From positions 1-45,981 of the forward strand of contig CAZUAI010000044.1 in the NCBI GenBank assembly GCA_964617875.1: a DNA stretch of 45,981 nucleotides, given 5' to 3'. This document shows, in pieces, positions 16,915 through 24,260 of the stretch. Within the stretch, counting starts at the first letter, position 1, and each line of letters begins with the position of its first letter. The notes beneath the pieces are model-generated. The model saw only the letters and a list, made by a program, of their open reading frames with translations, was not told the origin of the DNA and made no database searches. The stretch comes from CAZMVY01 sp964617875 (GTDB taxonomy: Bacteria > Planctomycetota > Phycisphaerae > UBA1845 > PWPN01). A program made the translations under genes and the position numbers.

Positions 16915-17990
16915 CCATGCGATGGCGGTCTCGCAACTCGCTGGTGGCGGTGGACCGCGGGAGCCAGTCGCTGCGCGCGGCGCAGCTCGCCTTCGGCGAC
17001 GGCGGCCCGCGCCTGCTCCACTGGGTGAATCTGGAGGGGCGGCCCGGGCCGGCGGATTCCGCGACGCTCGCCACGGTGCTCGACCAGTTCGAGACGCGGC
17101 GGACGGGGTTTCTGGTCGGCGGCGCCGATGCCGACTACTGCCTGCTGCAGGTGCCGGACGCCCTGTGGTCGCAGGATGCCGGCGGCGTGGCCGACGCGAT
17201 CCGCTGGGAGGTGGGACGCCAGCTGGGCTGGCCCGTGGACGAGGCGGAACTGGCCGCGTGGCCGCTGCCCGCGCCGATGGGCGGGGGCTCAAACGCCATG
17301 GCCATTGCCGCGCGGCGCAGCGGCATCCTGTCGGCGGCCGAGTCGCTCGAAGCGCAACGGACGGAATGCGAGCTTGCCGAGCCGGCGGCGATCGCGCTCG
17401 TGCGGGCGTGTCGCGGCACGGCGCAATGCAACGCGGGCGAAATCTGGGGCGTGCTCGACCTCGGCCACACGGCGAGCCGGCTGTATCTTGCGATCGACTC
17501 GACCGTCGTCTACGTCAGACCCGTCCGCGGAAGCGGGCAGGCATGGACGGACCTGATCGCGCGTGAGCTTCATACGGAGCCCGCGATGGCCGAGCACTAC
17601 AAGCGGAAGTGCGGCATCGGGGCCGATCCGCGCGGGTGCCGGACGTGGCTCGGCGCCGCGGAGCCGGTCAGCGAAGACGCGCTGCCGGGCGTGCTGCTGG
17701 CGGTGCTGAAACCGTCGCTGGGCGAACTCGCGTCCGACGTCGAACGGGCGTTCCGGTTCGTCATGGAGCAGTACCCGCGGCGGCCGGCGGGGTCGCTCGT
17801 CCTGGCCGGGGGCGGCGCCCGCACGCCGGGCCTCGATGCCTGGCTGGCCGGCCAGCTTGGCGTCCGGGTGGCCGTCGCCGCCGCCGAAGGCACGCTGACG
17901 GTGGATCCGTCGCACCCGCTGGCCCGTCCGGCGGCGTTCGCGGTCATGGCCGGTTGCATCGGCATGGCGCTGGCGGAGGGCGAGGCATGA
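16911..17990 (+). CDS. pilM: PilM-like actin-fold ATPase of the alignment complex
   Basis: 359 residues. The N-terminus (LVAVDRGSQSLRAAQLAF) is the phosphate-1 strand of the actin/FtsA fold; GVLDLGHTASRLYLA is phosphate-2, and SLVLAGGGARTPGLDAWLAGQLGV is the adenosine loop. PilM binds the cytoplasmic tail of PilN and links the motor to the periplasmic ring. The following genes (PilN, PilO, GspB/PilP-like) are in the canonical order. Start ATG at 16911 overlaps the GspF stop and has a GGAGGGGG stretch just upstream. Confidence 0.88.
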   Translation: MTMRWRSRNSLVAVDRGSQSLRAAQLAFGDGGPRLLHWVNLEGRPGPADSATLATVLDQFETRRTGFLVGGADADYCLLQVPDALWSQDAGGVADAIRWEVGRQLGWPVDEAELAAWPLPAPMGGGSNAMAIAARRSGILSAAESLEAQRTECELAEPAAIALVRACRGTAQCNAGEIWGVLDLGHTASRLYLAIDSTVVYVRPVRGSGQAWTDLIARELHTEPAMAEHYKRKCGIGADPRGCRTWLGAAEPVSEDALPGVLLAVLKPSLGELASDVERAFRFVMEQYPRRPAGSLVLAGGGARTPGLDAWLAGQLGVRVAVAAAEGTLTVDPSHPLARPAAFAVMAGCIGMALAEGEA

Positions 17991-18595
17991 CCGTGCGTGT
18001 GAATCTGCTCCCGGCATCCCTGTTGCGACGCCGCCGTGCGCGGGGACGGCGGCGCGTGTGGATCGCCGTGTGCCTGGGGCTGGCCGCCGCACAGGGCGTC
18101 GCCTTTTCGTTTGTCGCGCGGCGGGCCCATGAGACCCGCCTCTACCGAAACCGCGCCGCGCAACTGACGGCGTCCCTCAAGCAGGAAAAAACGGAGCGGG
18201 ACGCGGCGCGTCTCCGGGCCGCTCGTCTGGCACACGACGTCGCGCTGGCCGAACGCCTGCGCGAGAAGCACTACTGGAGCCGCTGGCTGGGGAACCTGAG
18301 CCTTCTGACCCCGGAGCGCGTGATGCTCACGACCGTGGCGACGGAACCGCCGCAGTTCGCCGGCGTCCAGAGCCTCGGGCCGCGGGCGGCGGCCGGCCCT
18401 GGCGATGCGGCGACGGCGGCGGGTCCCCGCGAGGTCCGGCTTCGCGGGGCGGCGCGGCGGCACGACGATCTGATCGCCCTGCTGAAGGCGCTGAACAGCC
18501 TCCCGGGGTTTCAATCGGTACAGCTGCTGGAAGCCAAACGCACGCCGATCGGCGAGAAGGATGCGATCGGGTTCGCCCTGGCGTGCGACTGGTAG
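17987..18595 (+). CDS. pilN: PilN-like alignment-complex membrane protein
   Basis: 202 residues with the PilN signature at the N-terminus (VRVNLLPASLLRRRRA, the segment bound by PilM), one transmembrane helix (VWIAVCLGLAAAQGVAFSFV), a periplasmic coiled coil (~45-95) and a small C-terminal ferredoxin-like domain (VRLRGAARRHDDLIALLKALN ... FQSVQLLEAK). An Ala/Gly-rich linker interrupts the C-domain. The start overlaps the PilM stop (ATGA). Works with PilM and PilO in the inner-membrane alignment subcomplex. Confidence 0.88.
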   Translation: MTVRVNLLPASLLRRRRARGRRRVWIAVCLGLAAAQGVAFSFVARRAHETRLYRNRAAQLTASLKQEKTERDAARLRAARLAHDVALAERLREKHYWSRWLGNLSLLTPERVMLTTVATEPPQFAGVQSLGPRAAAGPGDAATAAGPREVRLRGAARRHDDLIALLKALNSLPGFQSVQLLEAKRTPIGEKDAIGFALACDW

Positions 18596-18604
18596 GAGTT
18601 CCTT

Positions 18605-19228
18605 ATGAAGCGACAGGCCATCCAGCTCGGTATCGTGGATCTCGTCGGGGCCGCCGCCGCGCTGCTGATTGTGGCCGGCGGCTATCTGCTCCTGATCCGC
18701 GGCCCCTGGGAGGAGGCCGGCCGCCTGTCCGCCGTGCGCGAGAGCTGCGCGCAGACAACCCGCGACGTGGCGGACGTTCACGCGGACACGGAACGCATTC
18801 ACCGCCAGATCGAGGCGAGCGAGAAGAAGCTGGCCGCCGTGGGCGGGCCGCTGCCCGAGGCGCGGGAAATCGACCGGTACCTCGCGCGCGTCGTCGCGGT
18901 GGCCGGCGCAAGCGGCGTCGCGATCGACACCTTCGTGCCGTTGCCGCCGCAGGACTGGGAAGACCACCGGGCGTTGCACGTGAACTTCGCGGGGCGCGGC
19001 ACCTTCACCGCCCTGCACCGCATGCTCCGCAACATCGAACGCGAACTCGAATATGCGGACGTGACGAACTTCTCGATCACGTCAAACCCGTCCGGCGGCG
19101 CCCCGGCGTGCCAGTTGACCTGGTCGTTGCGAATCTGTACCAGCCGCGAGGGACCTGCCGCCCCGGCAGCCGTGCCGGCCTCTCCGGCGCCCGTTTCAGG
19201 AGCCGCACTGCGTGCCAGCGCGTCGTAA
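18605..19228 (+). CDS. pilO: PilO-like alignment-complex protein
   Basis: 207 residues: a TM helix near 12-33 (VGAAAALLIVAGGYLLLIRG), a coiled coil (~45-80) and a periplasmic domain (GRGTFTALHRMLRNIERELEYADVTNFSI) with the fold position of PilO/GspM. AGGAG lies 7 bases before the ATG. The end overlaps the next gene by 17 bases. Identification relies on order after PilM-PilN and on topology; sequence similarity in this family is always low. Confidence 0.8.
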   Translation: MKRQAIQLGIVDLVGAAAALLIVAGGYLLLIRGPWEEAGRLSAVRESCAQTTRDVADVHADTERIHRQIEASEKKLAAVGGPLPEAREIDRYLARVVAVAGASGVAIDTFVPLPPQDWEDHRALHVNFAGRGTFTALHRMLRNIERELEYADVTNFSITSNPSGGAPACQLTWSLRICTSREGPAAPAAVPASPAPVSGAALRASAS

Positions 19229-19829
19229 GACACTCCTTTACGCCGGAGGCCTGGGCCTGGCGATCGTCGGGTTGATCGTGGACCGCGCCCTGCGCCAGGC
19301 GCCTGCCAGCGCAAGCGGAGAACCGACGCGACCGCCGGCCGGTCCGGCGGCGGCCCCCCCGCCCTCCGCGGGGCGAACAGACGTGACGCCAACGCCGTGG
19401 CGAAGCCGGGCCGGAGACTGGCTCAGGCAACTGCCGGATGTGCCCGAGGTCCGCGACGTGTTTGACGCGAACAGTCTTGGCGAGTCCGACCCCGAACGGA
19501 CCGCCGCAGGCGAAAACGGCGGCCCCGCCGACCCCGTTGCCGCCTTCGTCGCCTCGCACCACCTGGGCGCCACATTCCGCGACCGTGAGAACGCCTATGC
19601 CATCGTAAACGGTCGCATTGTGCGCATCGGGCAGACCGTCGATGGCTTCCGTCTGATAACCATAGACTCGTTTCGCGCGACATTCACGAATGGGCGTGCC
19701 GTTGCCGTACTGGCGCTGTCGGCAGCAAATCCGGCTGTTTCCCCAGATGCCGCCGCACGACCGGAAAAAGACGCCCCGACGCAGGACGCGGCCACAAAAC
19801 AGCCCGCAGAAGCGGACCCGGACCAATAA
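19212..19829 (+). CDS. GspB/PilP-like periplasmic coupling protein
   Basis: 205 residues from a GTG at 19212. One N-terminal TM helix (LLYAGGLGLAIVGLIVDRAL), a long Pro/Ala/Arg linker, then a compact domain at about 120-172 (FVASHHLGATFRDRENAYAI, VNGRIVRIGQTVDGFRLITI) that has the pattern of the GspB/PilP beta-domain: 'G..F.......AIVNGRIV..GQ.VDGF.L..I'. Such proteins bridge the PilNO ring to the secretin. The last ~30 residues are low-complexity. It ends the 11-gene plus-strand string that starts at 8516. Confidence 0.75.
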   Translation: MPARRKTLLYAGGLGLAIVGLIVDRALRQAPASASGEPTRPPAGPAAAPPPSAGRTDVTPTPWRSRAGDWLRQLPDVPEVRDVFDANSLGESDPERTAAGENGGPADPVAAFVASHHLGATFRDRENAYAIVNGRIVRIGQTVDGFRLITIDSFRATFTNGRAVAVLALSAANPAVSPDAAARPEKDAPTQDAATKQPAEADPDQ

Positions 19830-19988
19830 CACGGACCCGCATGGGGAGTAGACCGCACGTTCCTTCATTTGACCGCCGGTCCCCCGTTACGTATGTTTCC
19901 CCCGGACTGCCGACCGCGGTCGGTTCCGCGGACGGATGCCAGTCCGTAGCATCAGCATCCCGGGGAATGTTTCCGGGAGGGGAGAGCC

Positions 19989-20774
19989 ATGGTCCTCAGG
20001 AGACCGTATCTCTGCGCGATTGTCGTCACGTTCGGCCTTGCAACCAGCGGATCGGCGGCACTCATTGACAATTTCGACAGTTACACGAGCCAGGCGGCGT
20101 TCCAGGCCGCATGGCGGCCGTGGTCGTCGGACAACAGCTCGATGATCTGGCAGCCGGGCGCGGGCGTCAACGGTTCGAACGCGATCCACGGCGTCACCGC
20201 CGTCAACTACAGGATGCGGAACGCGCGCGACCTGGACGACTTCAACGCCTACCTCGGGTCAGACCAGAACCCGGTGAAGTTCGAGGTCATGGTGTATGAC
20301 GCGGACCCGGCCGCCCCGACGCCGCCGAACGGCGCCAGGAACTTCTGCGAGATCCGCGCTTACGCCGGGGACGGGCTCCCCGCCTACAGCAGCGCCAACG
20401 TCGGCCTGCAGGGCCTCATCGCGATGGGCATGTACAACACGCCGATCTCGGACGACAACTTTCATGCCCGCGTGGTGTACGGCGGCGTGAGCGCCTGGTT
20501 CAGCCTGAACACGCCGCGCACGGCGGGGTGGCACACACTGACATCGCTGATCGGCGACACGTGGATCAAGTTCTTCGTGGACGGCGTGCTCGACACGACG
20601 ATCTCGCTGACGGACAGCAAGAAGCTGTACGCGTTCGATGGAGTGATCCTGGGGTCCGGGCTGACGTCCGGCGGGTACGACGTGGCGTTTGACAACGTCC
20701 TGGTCAACCCGGAGCCGGTCACCGTGCTCATCCTGGCGGCGGGCCTGGCTCTTCCTCCCCGCCGCCGGGCGTGA
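19989..20774 (+). CDS. PEP-CTERM sorted exported protein
   Basis: 261 residues. Signal peptide 1-23 (MVLRRPYLCAIVVTFGLATS). The body is a beta-sandwich, probably a concanavalin/laminin-G-like jelly roll (DNFDSYTSQAAFQAAW ... GWHTLTSLIGDTWIKFFVDG ... YDVAFDNVLV). The C-terminus is PEP followed by a hydrophobic stretch (VTVLILAAGLALP) and RRR, the exosortase sorting signal, which is cleaved during surface anchoring or export with exopolysaccharide. No exosortase gene is in the window. A strong purine SD (GGGAGGGGAG) precedes the ATG. It separates the assembly genes from the pilin genes. Confidence 0.85.
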   Translation: MVLRRPYLCAIVVTFGLATSGSAALIDNFDSYTSQAAFQAAWRPWSSDNSSMIWQPGAGVNGSNAIHGVTAVNYRMRNARDLDDFNAYLGSDQNPVKFEVMVYDADPAAPTPPNGARNFCEIRAYAGDGLPAYSSANVGLQGLIAMGMYNTPISDDNFHARVVYGGVSAWFSLNTPRTAGWHTLTSLIGDTWIKFFVDGVLDTTISLTDSKKLYAFDGVILGSGLTSGGYDVAFDNVLVNPEPVTVLILAAGLALPPRRRA

Positions 20775-20811
20775 CGCGCCATGGCGGTCGCACTCTCCCA
20801 GGTTCAGAAAC

Positions 20812-20835
20812 GTCCGGGCCCCGCCTTCGGGGCCC
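20812..20835 (+). terminator. Terminator-like hairpin after the PEP-CTERM gene
   Basis: A perfect 10-bp stem CCGGGCCCCG / CGGGGCCCGG with a CCTT loop, 38 bases after the stop codon. There is no T-run, so it may be a 3' stabiliser or Rho-assisted site instead. Confidence 0.55.
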
Positions 20836-21043
20836 GGCGTCGTGCGCGGAGGGGCCGGGTTGGCTTTTCGGACCTTGCACCGCACAGGTCCGGATACGCC
20901 ACCTCCCACGGTGATTGCCGACAAAGAATAGGTTTTCACAAGATGGGGCGTCCACCTGCTGAATTGCACGGTCGGGCACGCCGATACCAGAGCAGGACCG
21001 GGCACGGATTATATAACTTCTGCACGGGGCGAGCCGGCGCGAC

Positions 21044-21583
21044 ATGACGAGACGGCGGATCAGACCAAGACCACGAACGGCGTTCAGCCTCGTCGAATTG
21101 GTCATTGTGATCGTGATCATCGGCATCATTGCCGCGATCGCGATTCCGCGCGTGAGCCGCGGGGCTCGCGGGGCGGGCGAGTCTGCGCTTCGGTCCGACC
21201 TGGCGACCCTGCGAAAGGCCATCGAACTCTACGCGGCAGAGCACAACGGCGTGTATCCCGGTGCGGCGGCGGACGGAGCCGGAAACGCCGGCGGGTCGGC
21301 CGGCGCGTTCAAGAACCAGTTGCTCAAGTACAGCGACGCCAAGGGGAACGTGTCCGACACGAGGGATGCCACGTACGTTTTCGGCCCCTATCTCCGAAAG
21401 GGGATTCCGCCGCTGCCGGTGGGCGAGAACCGGGGACAGGACACGGTCAGCGTGGCCAACAACGGCCCGACATCGGCGGTCGGGGACGGCACCGGCTGGG
21501 TCTACAACTGCGAGACGGGCGAGATCATCGCCAATGCCGACGACACGGACGAATCCGGCACCATGACCTATGACCAGTATTGA
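21044..21583 (+). CDS. Type IV pilin/GspG-like major pseudopilin, copy 1
   Basis: 179 residues. A 13-residue basic leader is followed by a prepilin site, A|FSLVELVIVIV, with Glu+5. The -1 residue is Ala where Gly is usual. The hydrophobic alpha-1 helix and the globular head (LATLRKAIELYAAEHNGVYPG) match GspG/PilA-type pseudopilins. The C-terminus (GWVYNCETGEIIANADD) has the form of calcium-loop-containing GspG heads. About half its residues match the next gene. An AT-rich TTATATAA at 21009-21016, in a GC-rich setting, is a possible -10 region. Confidence 0.92.
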   Translation: MTRRRIRPRPRTAFSLVELVIVIVIIGIIAAIAIPRVSRGARGAGESALRSDLATLRKAIELYAAEHNGVYPGAAADGAGNAGGSAGAFKNQLLKYSDAKGNVSDTRDATYVFGPYLRKGIPPLPVGENRGQDTVSVANNGPTSAVGDGTGWVYNCETGEIIANADDTDESGTMTYDQY

Positions 21584-21854
21584 CGGGCCGGGGGATGCGA
21601 CGAAGGCGGCCGGAGCGTTCCATTCCAAGGTCTTGTGACGAAGGGCAACGAAGCGGCTTCGGCGTGCCGCCGTCGCGCATGGGATCCAAGGCTCCCGACG
21701 CCCTTCCCGCGAGCGGAAACGGGGTTGTTATGGGTCCGCGATTTCGCGAGTCGGCGGACGGGAATCCGTTGTGAAGCCGGCCCCGATCCGAGCCGATAGC
21801 AACAGTGGTCGGGACAGGTACCAGAGTCTGTATCGTAGCAGAGGTGGAGCACGT

Positions 21855-22400
21855 ATGAGCGGTATGGTGAAAAAGACCAAGAGTCGCGGCGGGCGGGGTT
21901 TCAGTCTGGTCGAGCTGGTGATCGTCATCGTGATCATCGGGATCATCGCGGCGATCGCCATTCCGCGGGTGAGCCGCGGCGCACGGGGCGCCGGCGATTC
22001 GGCCTTGCGAAGCAACCTGGCCATCCTGCGCAACGCCATCGAACTCTATGCGTCGGAGCACAACGGGACATTTCCCGGGCAGAATGCGGCCGGCGGGAGC
22101 TTCGGAGCGGCGGGCTCCGAGGATGCCTTCAAGAACCAGCTCCTGAAATACACGGACGCGAACGGCAACGTATCGGCCACGAAGACCGCGACGGCAATCT
22201 ACGGGCCGTATCTCCAGAAGGACATCCCGCCGCAGTCGGTCGGCACGAACCGCGGCGTGAACACGGTCACCGTGGCGAACACGGGACCGACCGCGGGCGG
22301 CGCCGTGGGCTGGGTCTACAACTACACCACCGGCGAGATCATCGCGAACTGCCCCGACTCGGACAAGGACGAGACGGGCAAGCAGTACAATCAGTATTGA
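21855..22400 (+). CDS. Type IV pilin/GspG-like major pseudopilin, copy 2
   Basis: 181 residues from the ATG at 21855 (GGTGGAG upstream; an earlier in-frame ATG at 21771 would give an implausible leader). The prepilin site RGG RG|FSLVE is canonical. Helix IAIPRVSRGARGAG and head segments AFKNQLLKY, GPYLQK, GWVYNYTTGEIIAN are nearly the same as in copy 1, showing a tandem duplication. It is probably the main fibre subunit, because a strong hairpin terminator follows at once. Confidence 0.92.
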   Translation: MSGMVKKTKSRGGRGFSLVELVIVIVIIGIIAAIAIPRVSRGARGAGDSALRSNLAILRNAIELYASEHNGTFPGQNAAGGSFGAAGSEDAFKNQLLKYTDANGNVSATKTATAIYGPYLQKDIPPQSVGTNRGVNTVTVANTGPTAGGAVGWVYNYTTGEIIANCPDSDKDETGKQYNQY

Positions 22401-22443
22401 CCGTGTCCTGCAGCGCGTGCGCTGCGCAGGCATCGAATCATCG

Positions 22444-22479
22444 CGGCGGCAGCGGCACGACCTCGTGTTGCTGCCGCCG
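22444..22479 (+). terminator. Rho-independent-like terminator after pilin copy 2
   Basis: A 10-bp stem CGGCGGCAGC (22444-22453) / GCTGCCGCCG (22470-22479) with an inner CACGA-CC-TCGTG stem in its loop, followed by TTCTT. A second small hairpin (GCAGCGC/GCGCTGC, 22410-22425) lies just upstream. It would limit read-through from major pilin to minor pilin genes. Confidence 0.7.
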
Positions 22480-22501
22480 TTCTTATGCACGGAGCGACAG
22501 C

Positions 22502-23599
22502 GTGGGTGAGCTGGGGAACCGGCGCACACGAACCTGGGCGAAGCGGCGGCGCGGTCTGAGCATGGTCGAGCTGCTCGTCGCCTCCTCCGTGACGACGATC
22601 CTCATGCTCGCGCTGGGAGGCGCGCTGCACTTGATGACCCGCGGGGCGGCGAGCCTCGAGACGACGACGCAGCTCTGCGCCGACGCCGCCGTCGCCGTAA
22701 CGCGGGTGCGGCAGGACCTTGGCCAGGCCCTGGCCGTCACCGAACTGACGCCGACGCGGATCACGATCTCGCACCCCGACATAACGGGCGACGGGCTGGA
22801 CGACACGGTCTCCTACAGCTGGGACGGATCGACGGGCTCGTCCCTGACGCGAAGCGTCAACGGGCAGAATCCCGTCGCGATGGCGGACGGCGTGGCCGAC
22901 TGGGCGGTGACGGGCTACACGAACCTGCGAACGCTTTCGGGCGGCGCCGGCACGAGGCAGATCCTCCTCGCCCACCTGGGTTGCCCCTTTCCCGGCTTCG
23001 CCGGGTCGTGCCAGCCGCAGAGCATCGGATTGGCCTCGTCCACTTGGCGAGGCGAGCTGTTCCGGCTGGATTCCAGCACGTCCGGCACGTTCGCCGTCAA
23101 CCGGATCGCGATCTACCTCTACCGTTATCCGAACGGTCCGCTGGGCACGCTGTACGTGCGATTCCGGGACTTCACCGCCGGCACTACGCTCCAGGAGAAA
23201 ACGATGCCCATCGGCTCCATCGTCGCCTCGCAGTGGGGTTGCTACGAGTTTGCCTTCGAGAACCTCGGCAACCTCCGATTCGGCCGCGACTACGGCATCT
23301 GCATCGGCACGAACACGATTTCCACCGCCGCCTTTCTCGGGCGGTTTGACTACTCGGCGGGCGCGCCCGCCGACAGCATGACGTACATGGAAAGCTCCGA
23401 CTCGTACAACTGGTACATGAACGGCAACATCGATCTCAAGTTCGTCGTGTACGGCACGATCGGAACGGGCAGCGGCGCATCGCCCTCGGAGTACGTCACC
23501 CACTTTGCGATGCGTCTGCGGCTGACCGACGGCACGCGATCGGCGGTGGTTGATTCGGGCGTGGATTGCCCGAATCGGCCGGCAGTGGTGGGTTTCTAG
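22502..23599 (+). CDS. Minor pilin/pseudopilin (PilW/GspJ-like) with embedded beta domain
   Basis: 365 residues from GTG 22502, with GGAG 7 bases upstream. Prepilin site RRG|LSMVELLVAS, Glu+5, and an N-terminal helix. The first globular part (VRQDLGQALAVTELTPTRIT, DGLDDTVSYSWDG) is PilW/GspJ-like, and the last ~40 residues return to that fold. Between about 185 and 330 sits a separate beta-rich segment (TSGTFAVNRIAIYLYRYPNG ... YEFAFENLGNLRFGRDYGIC) that looks like an inserted domain, possibly carbohydrate-binding. Role: initiation or tip subunit. Minor pilins with inserted domains are known, but this one is not familiar to me. Confidence 0.8.
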   Translation: MGELGNRRTRTWAKRRRGLSMVELLVASSVTTILMLALGGALHLMTRGAASLETTTQLCADAAVAVTRVRQDLGQALAVTELTPTRITISHPDITGDGLDDTVSYSWDGSTGSSLTRSVNGQNPVAMADGVADWAVTGYTNLRTLSGGAGTRQILLAHLGCPFPGFAGSCQPQSIGLASSTWRGELFRLDSSTSGTFAVNRIAIYLYRYPNGPLGTLYVRFRDFTAGTTLQEKTMPIGSIVASQWGCYEFAFENLGNLRFGRDYGICIGTNTISTAAFLGRFDYSAGAPADSMTYMESSDSYNWYMNGNIDLKFVVYGTIGTGSGASPSEYVTHFAMRLRLTDGTRSAVVDSGVDCPNRPAVVGF

Positions 23600-23628
23600 T
23601 GCCGTTTCGCGCGGCACGCTGCCGCGCC

Positions 23629-23654
23629 TTGTGGTGCAGGCTTCCAGCCTGCGG
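23629..23654. repeat. TTGTGGTGCAGGC palindromic repeat, intergenic copy
   Basis: TTGTGGTGCAGGC-TTCCA-GCCTGCGG; the arms GCAGGCT/AGCCTGC pair perfectly around TCC. A second copy with the same flanks lies inside the rhs fragment at 44091-44117. This one is in the gap before the PilV-like gene. Confidence 0.75.
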
Positions 23655-23726
23655 AAGGACGCAGGCCGGATGGCGGCGCCAACAGCCAACCGCCCGACCG
23701 GAAACGCCAATGGCCGGGGGCCTCGA

Positions 23727-24260
23727 ATGATACGCAGGCCGACAACAGACTCCGAGTTCGGACGACCGGGCCAACGGATGCTGCGCCGCCCGGCGCCGCG
23801 CGGATTCACGCTCGCCGAGGTCGTCGTCAGCGTCACTGTCGTCAGCCTCGCCGTCGTCGCCGGGTTGACGACCTTCGGCGCCTTTGCGCGCGGGGCCGCG
23901 GCGGACCGCGAGACGGCCGTCGCCACGGAGCTGGCCGCACAGCTGGCCGCCGAGATCCGCGCGCAGGCGTTCGAGGAGCCCGTCGGCACGGCCGGGTTCG
24001 GGCCCGAGCCGGGCGAGGCCGACGGCACGCGGTGCTACTTCGACGACGTGGACGATTTCGACGGCTGGACGGCAAGCCCGCCGATGCAGCGCGACGGCAC
24101 CGTGATGACGGATTACGCCGACTACAGCCAGGAGGTCGCCGTCCAGGGGTGGAGCCCGTACACGGTCGCGGATTTCAAGACGATCCGGGTGACCGTGAAG
24201 AAGAACGGACGTGTCCGCGCGGAGATCGTCTTGCTGAGGTCGCGGAACAATGCGTACTGA
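23727..24260 (+). CDS. Minor pilin/pseudopilin (PilV/GspI-like)
   Basis: 177 residues. Prepilin site PRG|FTLAEVVVSVTVVSLAVV, Glu+5. It is a short head with an acidic patch (CYFDDVDDFDGW) and a final beta strand (VRVTVKKNGRVRAEIVLLRS), as in GspI/PilV. The start is uncertain: ATG 23727 has GGGGG upstream, while ATG 23778 gives a shorter leader. The upstream part of the open frame overlaps the previous gene and a repeat, so it is not coding. Its end overlaps the next gene by 11 bases. Confidence 0.82.
   Translation: MIRRPTTDSEFGRPGQRMLRRPAPRGFTLAEVVVSVTVVSLAVVAGLTTFGAFARGAAADRETAVATELAAQLAAEIRAQAFEEPVGTAGFGPEPGEADGTRCYFDDVDDFDGWTASPPMQRDGTVMTDYADYSQEVAVQGWSPYTVADFKTIRVTVKKNGRVRAEIVLLRSRNNAY

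Noticed and set aside
22391..24028. A 545-residue minus-strand open frame
   Set aside because: It is antisense to two minor pilin genes with good prepilin sites and ribosome binding sites.
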